From Chara braunii (taxonomy: Eukaryota; Streptophyta; Charophyceae; Charales; Characeae): a stretch of 54,457 nucleotides of DNA. The stretch spans positions 951,456 through 1,005,912 of the forward strand of contig BFEA01000130.1 of the NCBI GenBank assembly GCA_003427395.1, given 5' to 3'. The stretch's first letter is position 1; each line of letters starts with the position of its first letter. The position numbers and the translations under genes were made by a program. The notes under the pieces were generated by a model. The model was not told where the DNA came from and ran no database searches. It worked only from the letters and a program-made list of their open reading frames with translations. Below, in pieces: positions 8,598 through 20,129 of the stretch.

Positions 8598-10476
8598 GAT
8601 ATCATCTTCATCACCTTGGTGGGCGCTGCATCTGGAAGGCCCCCGTTCGGGTAGAGCTGCATCAAGAAGCTTCGAGGCAGAGGCATGCATGGCGGCCTGA
8701 GTGGAAGAGATCATAGTTGCTTTGCGTTGTCTTTTGCACGTCAAGGCAAGGCCTTTAGTAGTCTATCATAGCCTCGGCCTAGAAGAAGAGAGAAGAGGGC
8801 GGCCATGGCTATGGTGGACCTCTTGTTGTCCTGGCAGTAGACGAGGGATTCACACATTGATTATAGTTCTGCCATTCATCATTATTATTATTATTTATTG
8901 TTTGAATACGAGGGGAGGAGAAAAGGAGTTTGGTTGGCGAGAAGAAGGGGGATTCATCATTGGTCTTTTGCTGGTATACAACATCTTCTTCTTCTTTCTT
9001 TCTTCCTCTTCTTCTTATTTCCCTCTCTCTCCTCTCAAGTTCATTCATTTCATTTTGCAATTGGACGACACTGTGCTTTCTCATCATTTTGCACTTCGAA
9101 ATTGGCCAGGATCGTCACATTGGTATTGGACCAGATTCTACTTGCTGGCGAGAGTTGACTTTGCTGCCCCAACACTAAACTGAGTGGTTAAAGGCACCAC
9201 TTTGGGTTAGGGTTGGCCAAGTTGAGGGAAGTGGGACAGCGTGGTATGGGGAAGCAGCACCCACCTGGTTAGGTTGTGTTGGGTCGACACTTGACCTGAC
9301 CACGTTGCTTGAGTGTTAGTTGCGGTGGCGAGACACTTCAAGAAGACTTCGTGCGACAATTTGGGAGAGGCGACAGTGAGAGGCACTGACACCTGGAGTC
9401 TGATCTAAGGGAGAGACTTGGCGACGTTTGGGCTTCCCTCAAGTAGGCAAGCTTGAGGGAAGTAGCCATTCTGCATCCACTGACTAAAAGTTGCTACAGT
9501 AACTTTGATCTTTAGCAACGGTGGGGAATCCGACGTTGTACTTTGGTGTTGGAGTCAGACCCTTCTAGTAGATAGGACATTAGTGTAGGGGTAGCATTAA
9601 AGAGGTCAGGAGGACTATATGAGAGGGGGGTGAGTACTACTTCATCTCGAAGCTCAGGCCACTCAGGTAAGTGTCGTGCACCTACGGGATGCCCATGTGT
9701 GTGTGCATGGTCATGTTTGTCCTGCTGGGGTAATTCTGGGTTTCTTTTCCTACCCTCTATGGTCTTGATTGTGTGTATGAGTATGCAAACTGCTTTCTCA
9801 CCTGATGAATAGAGAGATGAAGTATCTTTCTGTGAGCGCCATATCTGTTTATAGTGCCTTCTCTTTTTATTGCTGATGGTTATAGTGCCTTCTCTTTGAA
9901 GTTGCAATTGATTTTTCAGTACGGTAGAGGCAGAAAATTGGTCCATGCGGAACTCCTATTGGTTGGGACTCGGTCACGGCCTACGTGGGACCCTGAGGTA
10001 CCCAGTGGGAAAGGGACCAAGCAAGAAGGGCCCCTCAGGCTGAAATCTATTGATGTCAATTATTCTCTTTCTGTCTGGAATCCCGAGTTTCATTCTTTTG
10101 GTTATAGCACTCGCTGCCGAGAGGATCTCGATTGAGATGTTTTGTAGACGTTACCACACAGTCTGTGGATTGGCTCGCACCTTATACACCACTAAATTCT
10201 CCGTCGTTGCATGTCGTTACTCGAAGTCTGAATTTGTTGTACGTTCACAGAACTGATCAGATTGGGCTAAAGGGGATCTTATACTAGATCTGATCAGGTT
10301 GAGACGCTGGATCAGAACTCTCATATGAATTTTTTTTTTTGTCTTTTATTGGCTGCTCTCTAGTTCAAATGTATTACCGCTCCGTTTATGAGTTTTACCT
10401 TCTATTTCTTTGTGCTTTCGGTCTGTTTTTTTCACTAAGTTCATTTTTGGATGCCTGTGGAGACTCGTTGACAAAA

Positions 10477-10480
<4 letters not shown>
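8598..10480. other. Non-coding, repeat-poor stretch
   Basis: No conserved frame. CT-rich at 8985-9040. A palindrome lies at 9433-9462 (arms CTTCCCTCAAG / CTTGAGGGAAG, 8-base loop). The region just upstream of the gypsy gag could contain its decayed 5' LTR, but no inverted-repeat ends or primer-binding site were recognised. Confidence 0.4.

Positions 10481-10481
<1 letters not shown>

Positions 10482-10557
<76 letters not shown>
10482..10557 (+). repeat. (AG)n microsatellite
   Basis: About 38 AG units directly upstream of the gypsy gag start. Confidence 0.97.
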
Positions 10558-10558
<1 letters not shown>

Positions 10559-10597
10559 ACTCACTTTGAGTGACCTATCTTGCCTGCTCAGAATAAC

Positions 10598-12345
10598 ATG
10601 GCAACGGTAAAGGCGTTCGTGGGTTTGAAAGCCCAGATGGATGCAGCCAATGACGAGGACAAACCTCTTTTTGAGGCCCTTGGAAGAAGGCGTTGGAGAG
10701 GGAGGAGACGGCCAAGGAAGTCGGGCAGAAAACCGCTCTCACAGATCATGAGGTTGCCATCAAGACTGTCCCTTCCTTGCCTGACACTGAGGTCAAGAAA
10801 GATCTGATCACCTATGTGCGTGCTCTCATAGACTGTCACATGCTCTGCGAACGTCCTGGTCAGGTGTTCAATGAGTAAATATTGCAGACACAGATCGCGG
10901 TTATCTCTAAGGAGCACTGTGACCAGTTGCAGCGGATGGCAAATCTGCACACAACCGAAATCTCTAGTCCCCTTCCTCTACCTCCTACCTCTAATGCTGC
11001 TAATCAGTTTATCATTTCTCCTCTCCATGACTTTTCTTCTTCTTCTTTGAGTGTGGTTCAATATGGACGTGCAGTAGGTGCAAACTTCGTTGTCGCTGCA
11101 ACGAGAGACAACGCAAGTAGTCCGGCAAGTGCTGCAGCCACGAGTTCGAAGACAGTAGTTGCTGGTCCCAGCTACAGCGGTTCCTATGTGAACAGGAAGG
11201 TGGTGTAGATACTAAGTACGACGGCAAGGACAATGTTGAGTCTTGGATCAGGTCCATGAGAGCCTACTTCAAGGTCCTGGGAACTCAACTAGTGAGCCAG
11301 TTGTTGATCGTGGGGACGAATGTCGAATCTGTCATATGGGGCTTCTTGGAAGTTCAAGCTATACGAGCTGGGTATACAAAGATTAATCTGACGCAGTGGC
11401 TTAAAGTCACACCAGTTGCCACACTCGAGGAGATTTTAACTAATCAGTTTAAGGACCCACATGCTGCTGTAAGAGTTAGAAATAAACTTCTGACCATCTC
11501 AAGCACAGCCAACACATGCTGCTCCCCACGAATAGATCGGAGTCTGGCTTTGTTTTTTTTTTATAAAGAAAAAGAAAAAAAAAAGAAAAAAAGCAAGTGG
11601 TCGAGCTCCATGCATAGCCTCCAATCCTATCTCAAAAATATGTTTGCTACTTCCGGATTGGAGATGACTTCATGGTATGAAAGGTATGATTCCCACTAGT
11701 TAAATCTATCGCGTAGGCAAAGACCCCATTGGATATATAGACTAGTTTCCTCTCATGCAGGATACAATCAGCCTCGAGGCACAAGATGTCATTTTCACAA
11801 TAGATGGCAAAAAACCGCAAGCCGCAAGCGGCTCAGAGGCAGCAACCGCCTCAATGCACTTGACCTGTTGGAGTCTTAAGAGGAGGACTACACAAATGAC
11901 CCTACTCTTGGTTTACGACGAAGAACAGCACGCTGATACAACCTCTTCCTTTTCAACCCATGGCTCAGAGTCCGAGATTAATAATGAATAAGAAAAATTG
12001 AAGTCCTTTAGAAAGTCTACCAACGTGAAGGGACCAAATTGAAACTCTGGGAATAACTTTGTCCCACTCCCCAAAGGAGCCAAAATCCCAACCAAGCCGG
12101 AGGATGCATCAACCAAACCTTGGGTTGATCTTCGGATCAGCAAAAACGATTGGAAGGCTAGGATTAAGAAGAGAGGTTGCCTACATTGAAAGAAATTGGG
12201 ACTTAAATTTGAGGAGTGTTCTAGGCTGCAAGGAAACCAGAATCGGGCTTCGTTGTCAGCACACTCTACAACAAGGGAGACTGAACCAGTAAGTGGCAGT
12301 CCCTCTGAGGAGCAGTCCTCTCTTGAAGCCCGATCATCTGCTGAT
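10598..12345 (+). pseudogene. Ty3/gypsy gag, broken
   Basis: From ATG at 10598 (MATVKAFVGLKAQMDAANDE) with several frameshifts. The core gag domain is clear at about 11205-11505: KYDGKDNVESWIRSMRAYFK, then WGFLEVQAIRAG and LTNQFKDPHAAVRVRNKLLT. A LINE-type tail with A-rich end (11516-11592) interrupts it. The C-terminal part at 12000-12345 includes WKARIKKRGCLH and KKLGLKFEEC, a CCHC zinc knuckle in which the second Cys codon has become TGA. Gag proteins of this type form the capsid-like particle and bind the element RNA. Confidence 0.7.
11516..11592 (+). mobile_element. Two-hairpin LINE-type 3' tail inserted in gypsy gag, copy 2
   Basis: Only the second hairpin (GCTCCCCACGAATAGATCGG, closing AG) and an A-rich tail remain. 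A T-run and a stretch of A5-10 broken by G lie at 11550-11592. It separates gag LLTIS from the following gag residues, so it inserted after the gypsy element. It is strongly 5' truncated, as is usual for target-primed reverse transcription. Confidence 0.6.
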
Positions 12346-12639
12346 TAACACTTGCAATGTTCTTTATGTTGAGCCTTGGGAGGAGTTTCAAGAGTAGCTT
12401 CCACTACCACCTGGAGCATTGGGCTGAGATGAAACAGCAGCGTCCTCAAGGGACAACGGACTCGGGAGTTGATCTTCTTCAAACTTCTCATTAACCAGGA
12501 TCGTAACAGAGCAGCTTTCTCCCCCCCCGCCCCCTTAAAGGTATGCACTATTTAGAGGTAGCCAAAGCTGAGTTTGAGTGGGACCGAAAAAACCTGCTCT
12601 ACAACATTTTTGGTGGTAGGACTATGCGAGTAAAGGAGT

Positions 12640-13093
12640 TACACTAACGCCAACCTGTATGGATAGGCGCAGTGTTACAGCAAGCTGAGGGTAAGAAGTT
12701 GAGACCCATCCGGTACATGTCGAAGAAGATGTCATCAGAGAATGTCCACATGGTTTTGAAACACACGAAGCATTATCTCCATGGCAGACAGTTTGAGGTG
12801 AAGTCTGACCATGAGACACTCAGTGGATCATAATGCAACCCACACTTTCTGATTCGCTGAAGCGCTAGCTGTCATTCATTGAAATGTTTGACTACATGCT
12901 AAAGCATGTAAAAAAGGAATACAACGTGGTTGCTGATCCAATATCACACGCGGCCGGCTATCTGGGTGCGCTGGTGACTGAGTTCAATACAGACCAGCAT
13001 GTACGTCAGCAGGTGATAGGTTCCTTCCAGAAAGATAGCATTCTCAGTGAAATTATCGGAAGTCTTCAAACACCATATAGAAAGGTGAGTTGA
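12640..13093 (+). pseudogene. Ty3/gypsy RNase H and connection region
   Basis: WIGAVLQQAEGKKLRPIRYM and SKKMSSENVH, then HYLHGRQFEVKSDHETL (about 12655-12825), are the typical end of gypsy RT-RNase H. LSFIEMFDYMLKHVKKEYNV followed by VADPISHAA (12869-12955) matches the usual 'VVADALSR' end. Protease and RT palm are not visible between 12345 and 12640, so a deletion of more than 1 kb relative to a full element is likely. Confidence 0.75.
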
Positions 13094-13189
13094 AGATTAC
13101 AAGATGATCGAGGGATTGTTGTTTCCAAATTCCAAGTAAGGATAGGTTTAAGAGACTCTGTATATCTGATTTTTTGAACCTCTAAAGAA

Positions 13190-14060
13190 CTTATTCCTAG
13201 GGGAATGTCATGACGCACCTGGTCACTTTGGCTATAAAAAGACTTATGCTAACTTGTTGCAACAGTTTTTGTGGCCAGGCACGAGGAGGGATTCTTAGGA
13301 GTATGTAGAGAGTTTCCTCGTCTTTCAGAGGAACAAACCTAGGCCACAGCCCCCCCTAGGCTTAATCAAGCCACTTCCCATACCCGAGGGACCAGAGCAA
13401 TTTTTGGTCATGGACTTCATAGACGTGCTGGCAACCAGCAGACAGGGGAACAAACAGATTCTTTCTGTTTTTTTATAGATGGATTCTTTAAGTTTGCCAG
13501 ATTTACACCGCTACCAGCAACTTCTAAGTCTGAGTTGGAAATTACGGAGTTCGCTAATCACTGGATTAAAGACTTTGGATTACCGAAAATCATTGTAAGT
13601 GCCAGAGATGTCCATTTCACAAGTGAGCGTTGGCAGAACCTGGCTTAGAAATGGGGTTATGAACAGTGGCAGAATGTGGCTTAGAAATTGGGTCATGACC
13701 TCAAAATGACTTCAGGGAATCACCTTGAGACTAACAGACAGGCTGAGCAGAAGACTAAAGGAGAACAGCTTCTCAGCGATTTCATTTCTCATGCTGAGAT
13801 TGATTGGGATGTCAAACTGCAACAAATGGATCGGCTGTATAATAGTGCAGCCCACTCAGCTGCATTTGGGATGGAAGCGAAGAGCTCCCCTGGACTACTT
13901 CTTTCCGGACTGCAACTAAATATCAGCCTTGGGCACTGGGCCCCTTTGAAAAAAAAAAAAAAAAAAAAAAGAAGCTAGCCTGTACAACTATAGAATGCAC
14001 CCTATGGTACAAAAAGGTGATGGAGCAGACTGTGGAGCAGCTGCAGAAAGCATAGAGGGC
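13190..14060 (+). pseudogene. Ty3/gypsy integrase, broken
   Basis: The zinc-binding N-terminus is at 13200-13295 (ECHDAPGHFGYKKTYANLLQ, then QFLWPG). The core follows with MDFIDVLATSRQGNKQI (first Asp, about 13409), IVSARDVHFTSERW (second Asp, about 13592) and GNHLETNRQAEQ (Glu, about 13718). The C-terminal part has RLYNSAAHSAAFGMEA, a 22-base A-run at 13949, then VMEQTVEQLQKA (14020-14055). A short internal duplication around 13640-13695 repeats the 'NLA*KWG' segment. Integrase inserts the element DNA into the host chromosome; this one has several stops and cannot work. Confidence 0.8.
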
Positions 14061-14084
14061 ATGTCATCGTCTCTGAGATGTAAT

Positions 14085-14155
14085 GTCCTTGTACAGTGAA
14101 GGCTAGGATTTGTTCTAGAATTAGGAGGCCAGATTTGCTGATACAGCAGCATACA
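14085..14155 (+). repeat. Short dispersed repeat, copy 1
   Basis: GTAATGTCCTTGTACAGTGA followed by GGCTAGGATTTGTTCTAGAA aligns with 43432-43500, inside the TCA-rich element at 41709. It may be a 5'-truncated piece of that family. Confidence 0.45.
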
Positions 14156-14839
14156 TACTAATCTCCATCATGTTTAGCATCATCGATTGAGGGTTCTTCA
14201 GAGGGATTTGGGCCTAAGGGATTCAAAATGCGAGGCTTCAGGCCTTGGCAGCGCCCAGAAGGGGCCGCTTGCAAGAGGTGACCCGGCCCTAAGTGAAGGC
14301 CGAGCAGAGAAAAATGCTGCCAGGGCTCTGGCAAGACTGGCATGAGGTCGTTGGGAGGAAAGCTGGACGCAGCCTCTCCAACTAAACCGGTAGGCCCAGC
14401 CTCCCAGTTAGTTGAAGAGGCGGATGCCCAGGTACCCAGTTTGGAAGCTTCTCGGAGGGTTCCCAGACTGGGGTGAGCCCAGTACTACCGGTAGCCAGGC
14501 TGTCGCAGCCTGCGGACACAGAGAAAATGAAGGGAGACCACAGCATTCAACACAATTGGAGGCACTGGTTTCCGACCCCAGCTCTGAAGCAAGTGCATGC
14601 AGCCGGGCCCCTGAGAATTGATGAAGGAGGATTGGAGGAGCAGCCACGGGCAGCTGCTCCGGCTTGGCTTCAGCCATTGCTGTGTTAGGGGGAAGAAGGG
14701 GTGCTGGTGCTGGGGTGATCAGGGGTCTAGGATAGCTATGAGAACAGGTGGACTTACCTGGCAATGATCGAAGACACACTTAGGGTGGTTAGACTCTGCT
14801 GCATTGCTGGGGCTGGGGGGGGGGGCAGCGGGGGATAGG

Positions 14840-14924
<85 letters not shown>

Positions 14925-16140
14925 GCTGTGCATACTGAGTGAATAGGATGGTAGTATAGGCAGTCACATCATTGGAGACATCGTTGTTGTACTGATAAGA
15001 GGTGGCGAGAAGCCGGGATTTCTTCATCAAGAGACTTCGCTGTCAGTGTCTGCTCGTTTGGTGTGATCTTGGCTTTGTAATTCTATTTTGGACTTTGCTC
15101 ATTTATGCTGGTTCTGCTTTGACTCTTTGGCTGCAGGAAAATTTGTACTCTCATTAATGGTTCCTTGCATGATAGTAAACTAGTAATTTATAATATTTAT
15201 ATTGAATATGTTGCACTTTTTTTCTGGTAGAAAAGAGTGATACAGCGATTTACATTTTCTTTTCCAATTTTCGATATTCCAGTTTACGCCTCGTAAGAAT
15301 CTAGGCTACCAGAGTGGCCCAGGCCCATGCTTGGCCTGGCCCCCCAAAAGAAAAACGAAAAAAAAAAAGAGGTAAAAAAAATATAAAAACTTTTCATTTG
15401 GTCCACCTGGGCAAAAGTTGTTCCGTTTATTTCTGTATAACATTTTTTTTTTTTTTTTTTTTTCTAACTTTCTTTTCGGACCTTCCCTGGCCCTTGCCCT
15501 GCCAGGCCGGCCCGGCAACCGGGGTCACACGGGCGGCCCGGTTCGTAGCCCAGTTAAGAGTAGAAAATGTTAAAATAAAAAAACTTTTTTTTTTCAATTT
15601 CCTGACCTAGGGCAGGTCTCCAGAGCCACACACATAGCAACAGTGGTAAGGGTACTAAGGGGTAAAAAAAACTTCTAAGGGGTAAAAAACATTAAAGCTG
15701 AGGGCCGGAAATACTCCACGTGTTGCTGAATCTCAAAACTGACCCTGTCTGAATGCACCTGAGCTTCTCGACATCGGAGTGCAAATCTCGTATCTCAACA
15801 TCTGCAAGCTCTGATGGCTGATGGGGTCAGTTTATCCTTATAAAATGTACTTTCTGACCTCTCCTCAAAAGAAAAGGGGAAAAAGAAAACAAGGCATACA
15901 CCTCCCATGACCCTATTCAGAGACTCTCCATTGGGGCGGGGGGGGGCGCTAGTGATCTAGGGGCTCCGTTTTGCAATGTTAGGCCTTGAGGAGGATCTGT
16001 CTGAAAATAGGAAATTATATTGAAAGAAGTGAACAGGATGATAATCGGGAAGAAGAATTGATAGGAGATGCCCAGCTGGATCTCCACCTGTGACTTCCCT
16101 ATTACGCAACCATGCCTTCACCCACGAATCTCCCGGGAAA
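14156..16140. other. Non-coding region with simple repeats
   Basis: GC-rich unique sequence at 14200-14830, (AG)n at 14846-14922, A/T-rich and T-run sequence at 15180-15600, and a GGCC-rich imperfect palindromic pair at 15315-15345 and 15495-15515. Reading frames of 70-120 codons exist but have no recognisable domain. Confidence 0.4.
14846..14922 (+). repeat. (AG)n microsatellite
   Basis: About 38 uninterrupted AG units. Confidence 0.97.
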
Positions 16141-16348
16141 CTACCGTCTTCAGCAGAATAGAACATCCGACATCCGGTCATTATAGGCGTATTTGGTGCA
16201 ACTTTCAGTCCACCATCCGGTCATTATAGCCGTATTTGGTGCAACTTTCAGTCCACCATCCGGTCATTATAGCCGTATTTGGTGCAACTTTCAGTCCACA
16301 TACAGGGATAATGACCGGGCGTTCTATTCGGGTGAAGACTGAAGTACC
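16141..16348. mobile_element. Small palindromic MITE, copy 1, with internal triplication
   Basis: Left end CTACCGTCTTCAGCAGAATA and right end TTCTATTCGGGTGAAGAC are inverted partners, as are CCGGTCATTATA and ATAATGACCGG inside. It has the same arms as the compact copy at 37841-37954, but a 43-bp internal unit is tripled (16171, 16214, 16257). No coding capacity; it would need a transposase from elsewhere. Confidence 0.7.
16171..16299 (+). repeat. 43-bp tandem repeat, three units
   Basis: Units start at 16171, 16214 and 16257 (CATCCGGTCATTATAG...GTCCAC). They differ at a single base (GGCGT versus GCCGT). Confidence 0.95.
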
Positions 16349-16785
16349 CTACTTCAGTGGAGTGGTGGTGGCTTATCTGGTGCCCTATCAAGGATAAAAA
16401 AGGAATTTCAGGTGCTACGACGATGCGACTTTCTTCATTGCGACACAATGGGAAACACAAGAATGATTCTCTTCCCTGTTTTTTATGTTCTCTTCACTTT
16501 TTTCATTTTGCTTGGCAGCCTCGCTCTCTGGTAATTGAATTGGTTGGGCTTAAAAGAATGAGCCCTTTCTTTTCTTTTTTTTTTCTTTTTTTTTACTCTA
16601 CCAACAGACAGATTGGGTGTTTTCCTTCTTTTTCGTTTCCTGCAACAGGTTAGCAACAGGTTAGCCCCTTATGTCAGTGTTCAGGATTTGAGCCCATGGT
16701 CTGCTTATCAATGTCAAGATTTGCTTCTGCTTATCATTCAGCCATAAAGCCGTTACTGATCTGAAAAAAAAGAAAAAAGAAAAAG

Positions 16786-16788
<3 letters not shown>

Positions 16789-16826
<38 letters not shown>
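16789..16826 (+). repeat. (AAC)n microsatellite with flanking A/AAG-rich tract
   Basis: About 12 AAC units, then AAG/AAAG-rich sequence to about 16890. Confidence 0.9.
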
Positions 16827-17074
16827 AAAGAACAAGAAAAAGAACAAGAAAAAGAAAAAGAAAGAAAAGAAGAAGAAGCAAAAAAAAAAAGGACGTTACT
16901 GATGTTTAAATGCAGGAAACACACAGACAAGGGTCTTCCTTTTGTTTCGTTTCCTTTCCTTTTTTGGCTTCCTTTGTTTGTTTGTTTGTTTTTTTTAAGA
17001 AATTCACCGCCATCAACAGATAGGAGTGATGGTAAGACCGTAAGAGGATGCACTCCTACCCCTGTCTTGCATGC

Positions 17075-17129
17075 AGCTCCAGTCTATTGGTGGGGGGCTA
17101 TTACCTGCTGGAAAGCAGGTCCAGCGTAC
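17075..17129 (-). repeat. Two-hairpin LINE-type 3' tail, copy 3 (minus strand)
   Basis: On the minus strand it reads GTACGCTGGACCTGC, TTTCCAGCAGG, then CCCACCAATAGACTGGAGC. Both hairpins can form. Confidence 0.75.
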
Positions 17130-17372
17130 TTTTCATTTCGGTTTTCTCATCTCTATCTCTACTGTGTTGCTCCACAGCTGGGAGAAAACACACAATGTCA
17201 TTGGATGCTCTCTCTGCCCCTCCTGGGCCGAAGTCCCACTTACGCCAGTTCTCGATTCCTGACCGTCAATTCTGAAGATCAACGGCCGGAAATGAAGAAT
17301 CCGATCAAGCGGGACTTGGCACCTGCCCTCCCTCGAAAAGCTACTTTCTTCCTTGGGGAAATTGGTGGGATG

Positions 17373-17441
17373 GTCCCTTGGGACGTCCAATAAAATTGGA
17401 AGGCTACAGAGAAGGTTAGCATGGCTCCTGCGCAAGATGCA
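17373..17441 (+). pseudogene. U6 snRNA-like fragment a (5' part)
   Basis: GTCCCTTGGGACGTCC, AATAAAATTGGAAGGCTACA and GAGAAGGTTAGCATGG, then CTCCTGCGCAAG. This follows the plant U6 5' stem-loop and the ACAGAGA/AGC region with substitutions, and stops after GCGCAAG. U6 is the catalytic spliceosomal RNA, and the ACAGAG box (5' splice site pairing) is kept here. No TATA or USE promoter is visible upstream and the 3' third is missing, so this is a pseudogene. Confidence 0.75.
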
Positions 17442-18181
17442 CCCCTAGTTTTCCCTTTTTCGGCTGCATTGCATGCAGGCATGCTACATGTGCATGAGGC
17501 ACGAGGTGAGGCGCAATCGTGCGTACCTGGCTGGTAGGGACCTGCAGACGCAGAATGAACTGGTGTCTCCCGAGCACAAGGGAAAAGCCCAGGTGTGTCC
17601 CTGGACGTTCTCCTTTTTCCCTGTGCTGATTGGTTTCCTCTTTTCTGGATGTGCTTTCCCTTTTAGGAACATTACTATGTGCATCATGCTCATGCAGCTC
17701 GGTTGGTATACCCATGAACTGTTGAAATGCAGACCTGGGAAAAAAAAACAAAAAACAAAAAAGCAAACCTGAGTTTGGATACCCGAGCAACTAGCTGAAT
17801 AGAGTGAAATAATTATTTCTCTCTTCTTTCTAAAAACTACACTATGTTCTTCTCTCAAATTCACCTTGAAGTTCCACTTCCTCCCTACCACGACTCCTAA
17901 GGCTATACAGGGAACCCCTCAGACTGCAAGCATAGTTGTATTCGGGAGAAGAAGGTAGTGGTTTAGGGTGCAGGGTTGGGGCTGACGGTGGCGGCTCGGC
18001 TAACACAAAGACTCTCGGCATTTTGCCAGTAGCTGCGCCTCCCTTTTCATCTTCCCCCACCACCAACTGAATAACAGCAGTGTCTAAGGCCACCACTCTC
18101 CCACACACCACACACACTATATCTAATCTATCAGAACAATTAGTTAAACTTCTCTCCATCCAATAGAGATTGGTGGAAGAT

Positions 18182-18254
18182 TGGCGGGAGTAGGATTTGA
18201 ACCTACAACATTCAGATTATGAGCCTGACGAGTTACCAATTACTCTATCCCGCG
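18182..18254 (-). tRNA. trnfM: Organelle-type initiator tRNA-Met (CAU), nuclear insert
   Basis: The minus strand folds into a full 73-nt cloverleaf. Acceptor is CGCGGGA/TCCCGC with the 1-72 position unpaired. T8 and A14 are present, the D stem GAGT/ACTC is perfect, the anticodon arm TCAGG-CTCATAA-TCTGA has anticodon CAU, and the T arm GTAGG-TTCAAAT-CCTAC is perfect. CCA is not encoded. An unpaired 1-72 and an A11-T24 pair are the marks of bacterial and organellar initiator tRNA, and the sequence is closest in my memory to plant mitochondrial trnfM rather than plastid trnfM. It sits in an AT-rich patch inside a nuclear SINE, so it is probably a transferred fragment (NUMT) and not an expressed nuclear gene, although it shows no inactivating change. 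Confidence 0.85.
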
Positions 18255-18360
18255 CGCGTACTCACACTCACACTCCCACCCATGTTGGTCAAAGACCCAA
18301 CTGATACTGACCAGGGGGATCAAGCGGACTATCTCAGCCGGTTGGCTCCAGGCCGGCCCG

Positions 18361-18434
18361 AGGCGGTCATGGGGACTGAACCCACAACCTCCTGAATGCC
18401 ACTTGCGTGTGTAAACAATTGAGCTAGGCTGTCG
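18361..18434 (-). other. tRNA-like head of SINE copy 1 (pol III promoter)
   Basis: A box TAGCTCAATTG and B box GGGTTCAGTCC with tRNA-like spacing. The anticodon arm is degenerate, so no isotype is assigned. Confidence 0.65.
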
Positions 18435-18462
18435 TTCGCGGCGGCCGTTTAATTACCAGGCT

Positions 18463-18535
18463 GTCCTTTGCGAATCCCGTTTAACTAGCGTGGCCCCTGT
18501 GCAAGGATGACACGCATAAATTGAGAAATGGTCCA
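18463..18535 (+). pseudogene. U6 snRNA-like fragment b (internally deleted)
   Basis: A degenerate 5' stem (TGTCCTTTGCG...CCCG) joins directly to TAGCGTGGCCCCTGTGCAAG and GATGACACGCATAAATTGAG, then AAATGGTCCAA. About 30 bases covering the ACAGAGA box are missing. The 3' half is well preserved but no T-run terminator follows. Confidence 0.75.
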
Positions 18536-19925
18536 AGGTGGTTGCCCTTTTCTTTTTTCTCAAATGAAAGCGACAACCTCGTTGAACCTTCCCGCACATG
18601 AAGAGGACAACTTTCTGGATATGTTCAATGAACATAGGAATTGAATTCGGTTCCTTCTTTTGCTTGCAGGAGAATGTACTATTGTTCGAATCGAGAGAGA
18701 ATAATAGGGAGAACCCTGGTGAAGGTAATTTTTTGTGTGTCGTCCGGCCTGGCAGGAGTGGGAGGGACCTGAACTCCCTGCAATCATACTGAGAAATTGA
18801 ATCCGAAGAGTCGATGAGGGCCGAAACAGGTTTGCTTGGCTATCAAAGACTGTCTTCTTTTGCCGAGAATAGTGGTTTAGCCACATGTCATTTCACAACA
18901 TGAAGAGGTACCTGTTAAACGACAGTACACTTGTCGGTATAGTTCACTCGTCGGTACCTGGGTAAAATCACTTCTTAGGTTGAGGTCTTAGGAAAAGCCG
19001 AAGAGATAGGAATGAAGGAACTATATGATTAACTTGGGGGGACTAAACAAGTCCTCACCTCTCCGATGGCACATCACTATGCAAGACATAGCTGGAGCAG
19101 GGTTGGATCCAAGACATGGCTGAAGCAGAGTTGTTTGGGTTCGAGGGCTACACGGCGTAGCGTGAGGTTGGGTGCCGATGGGTTGTATCCCCCTCAAGAG
19201 TCGGGCTAGAGGCATCAGGCGAAATCCATTAGGTGTTGCGTATCTGTTTCATGATCAGATTAAACCACCATCGGAAAGTGGCAGCGGTATACCGGCCGCG
19301 ACAATGATGAACGAATGGGCCACTACGGGAGCACCCAAATTCATCTGACTAGAAATACTTCCACACCATTTTTTCCTGCCCGCCGGCCAATATATGGGTA
19401 AGGTACTGGTGGTTTAAGAACACGTTCTTGGAAAGGAGGGTTGATGGAGATGTCAGGAACCGTAACCTGTTGCCGAACAACAGGAAGTGAAGGGTGTTTA
19501 ATGTTTTACGTGCGGTAGAGGACATTTAATTTACTCAGTTGTGTCACATGCCCGATAAGAGGTCAGAAGTCAGACATGCAGGAATGCTATGGTCAATCCT
19601 GAGAGTAGCACGAAGAAGAGCGAAATGCAAGGCTCAATCATGCACGGAAATCGATGGAATAGATGAACGACTCACCCAGAAAAAAAACCTGGACACCGAG
19701 AACCAACTCACATGGTGGGGGAGGGAGAATAGGCATGGAGGAATGCCTCCCAGGTCAATCATGTAGAGACGAGAGGAGGAAGAAGAAGAAGAGTAAGTGA
19801 CGAGGAGGAACAACTCGCGGTATGGCAATGTTATTCAAAGTAATCTCCTTCTGTTTGTTCACAAACTCCACCTGAAAATAGCGGTCGGAAACCGATATGA
19901 ACCAGATCTGTGTCTGGGACAGCAG
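18536..19925. other. Non-coding unique sequence
   Basis: No frame with recognisable domains; the composition is balanced. A gene here cannot be excluded, but nothing supports one. Confidence 0.35.
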
Positions 19926-19928
<3 letters not shown>

Positions 19929-20018
<90 letters not shown>

Positions 20019-20041
20019 NNNNNNNNNNNNNNNNNNNNNNN

Positions 20042-20126
<85 letters not shown>
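19929..20126 (+). repeat. (CT)n microsatellite with assembly gap
   Basis: CT runs at 19929-20018 and 20042-20126 flank a 23-base run of N (20019-20041). The true length is unknown because the repeat was not spanned. Confidence 0.95.
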
Positions 20127-20128
<2 letters not shown>

Positions 20129-20129
20129 C

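Larger units (their letters stand above)
17847..18440 (-). mobile_element. tRNA-derived SINE copy 1, interrupted by organellar DNA
   Basis: On the minus strand the head (18434-18361) resembles a tRNA. The A box is TAGCTCAATTG and the B box GGGTTCAGTCCC, with GCATTCAGGAGG between them; these are the internal RNA polymerase III promoter. The body matches 38050-38493 (CTAACACAAAGAC, CCAGTAGCTG, CTCTCCCACACACCACACAC). Compared with that copy, about 140 bases at 18118-18258 are extra and contain an organelle-type tRNA. Confidence 0.75.

Noticed and set aside
8700-9183. 160-codon open frame as a possible gene
   Set aside because: It runs through CT-rich and ATT-rich sequence, has no domain, and other frames of similar length overlap on both strands.
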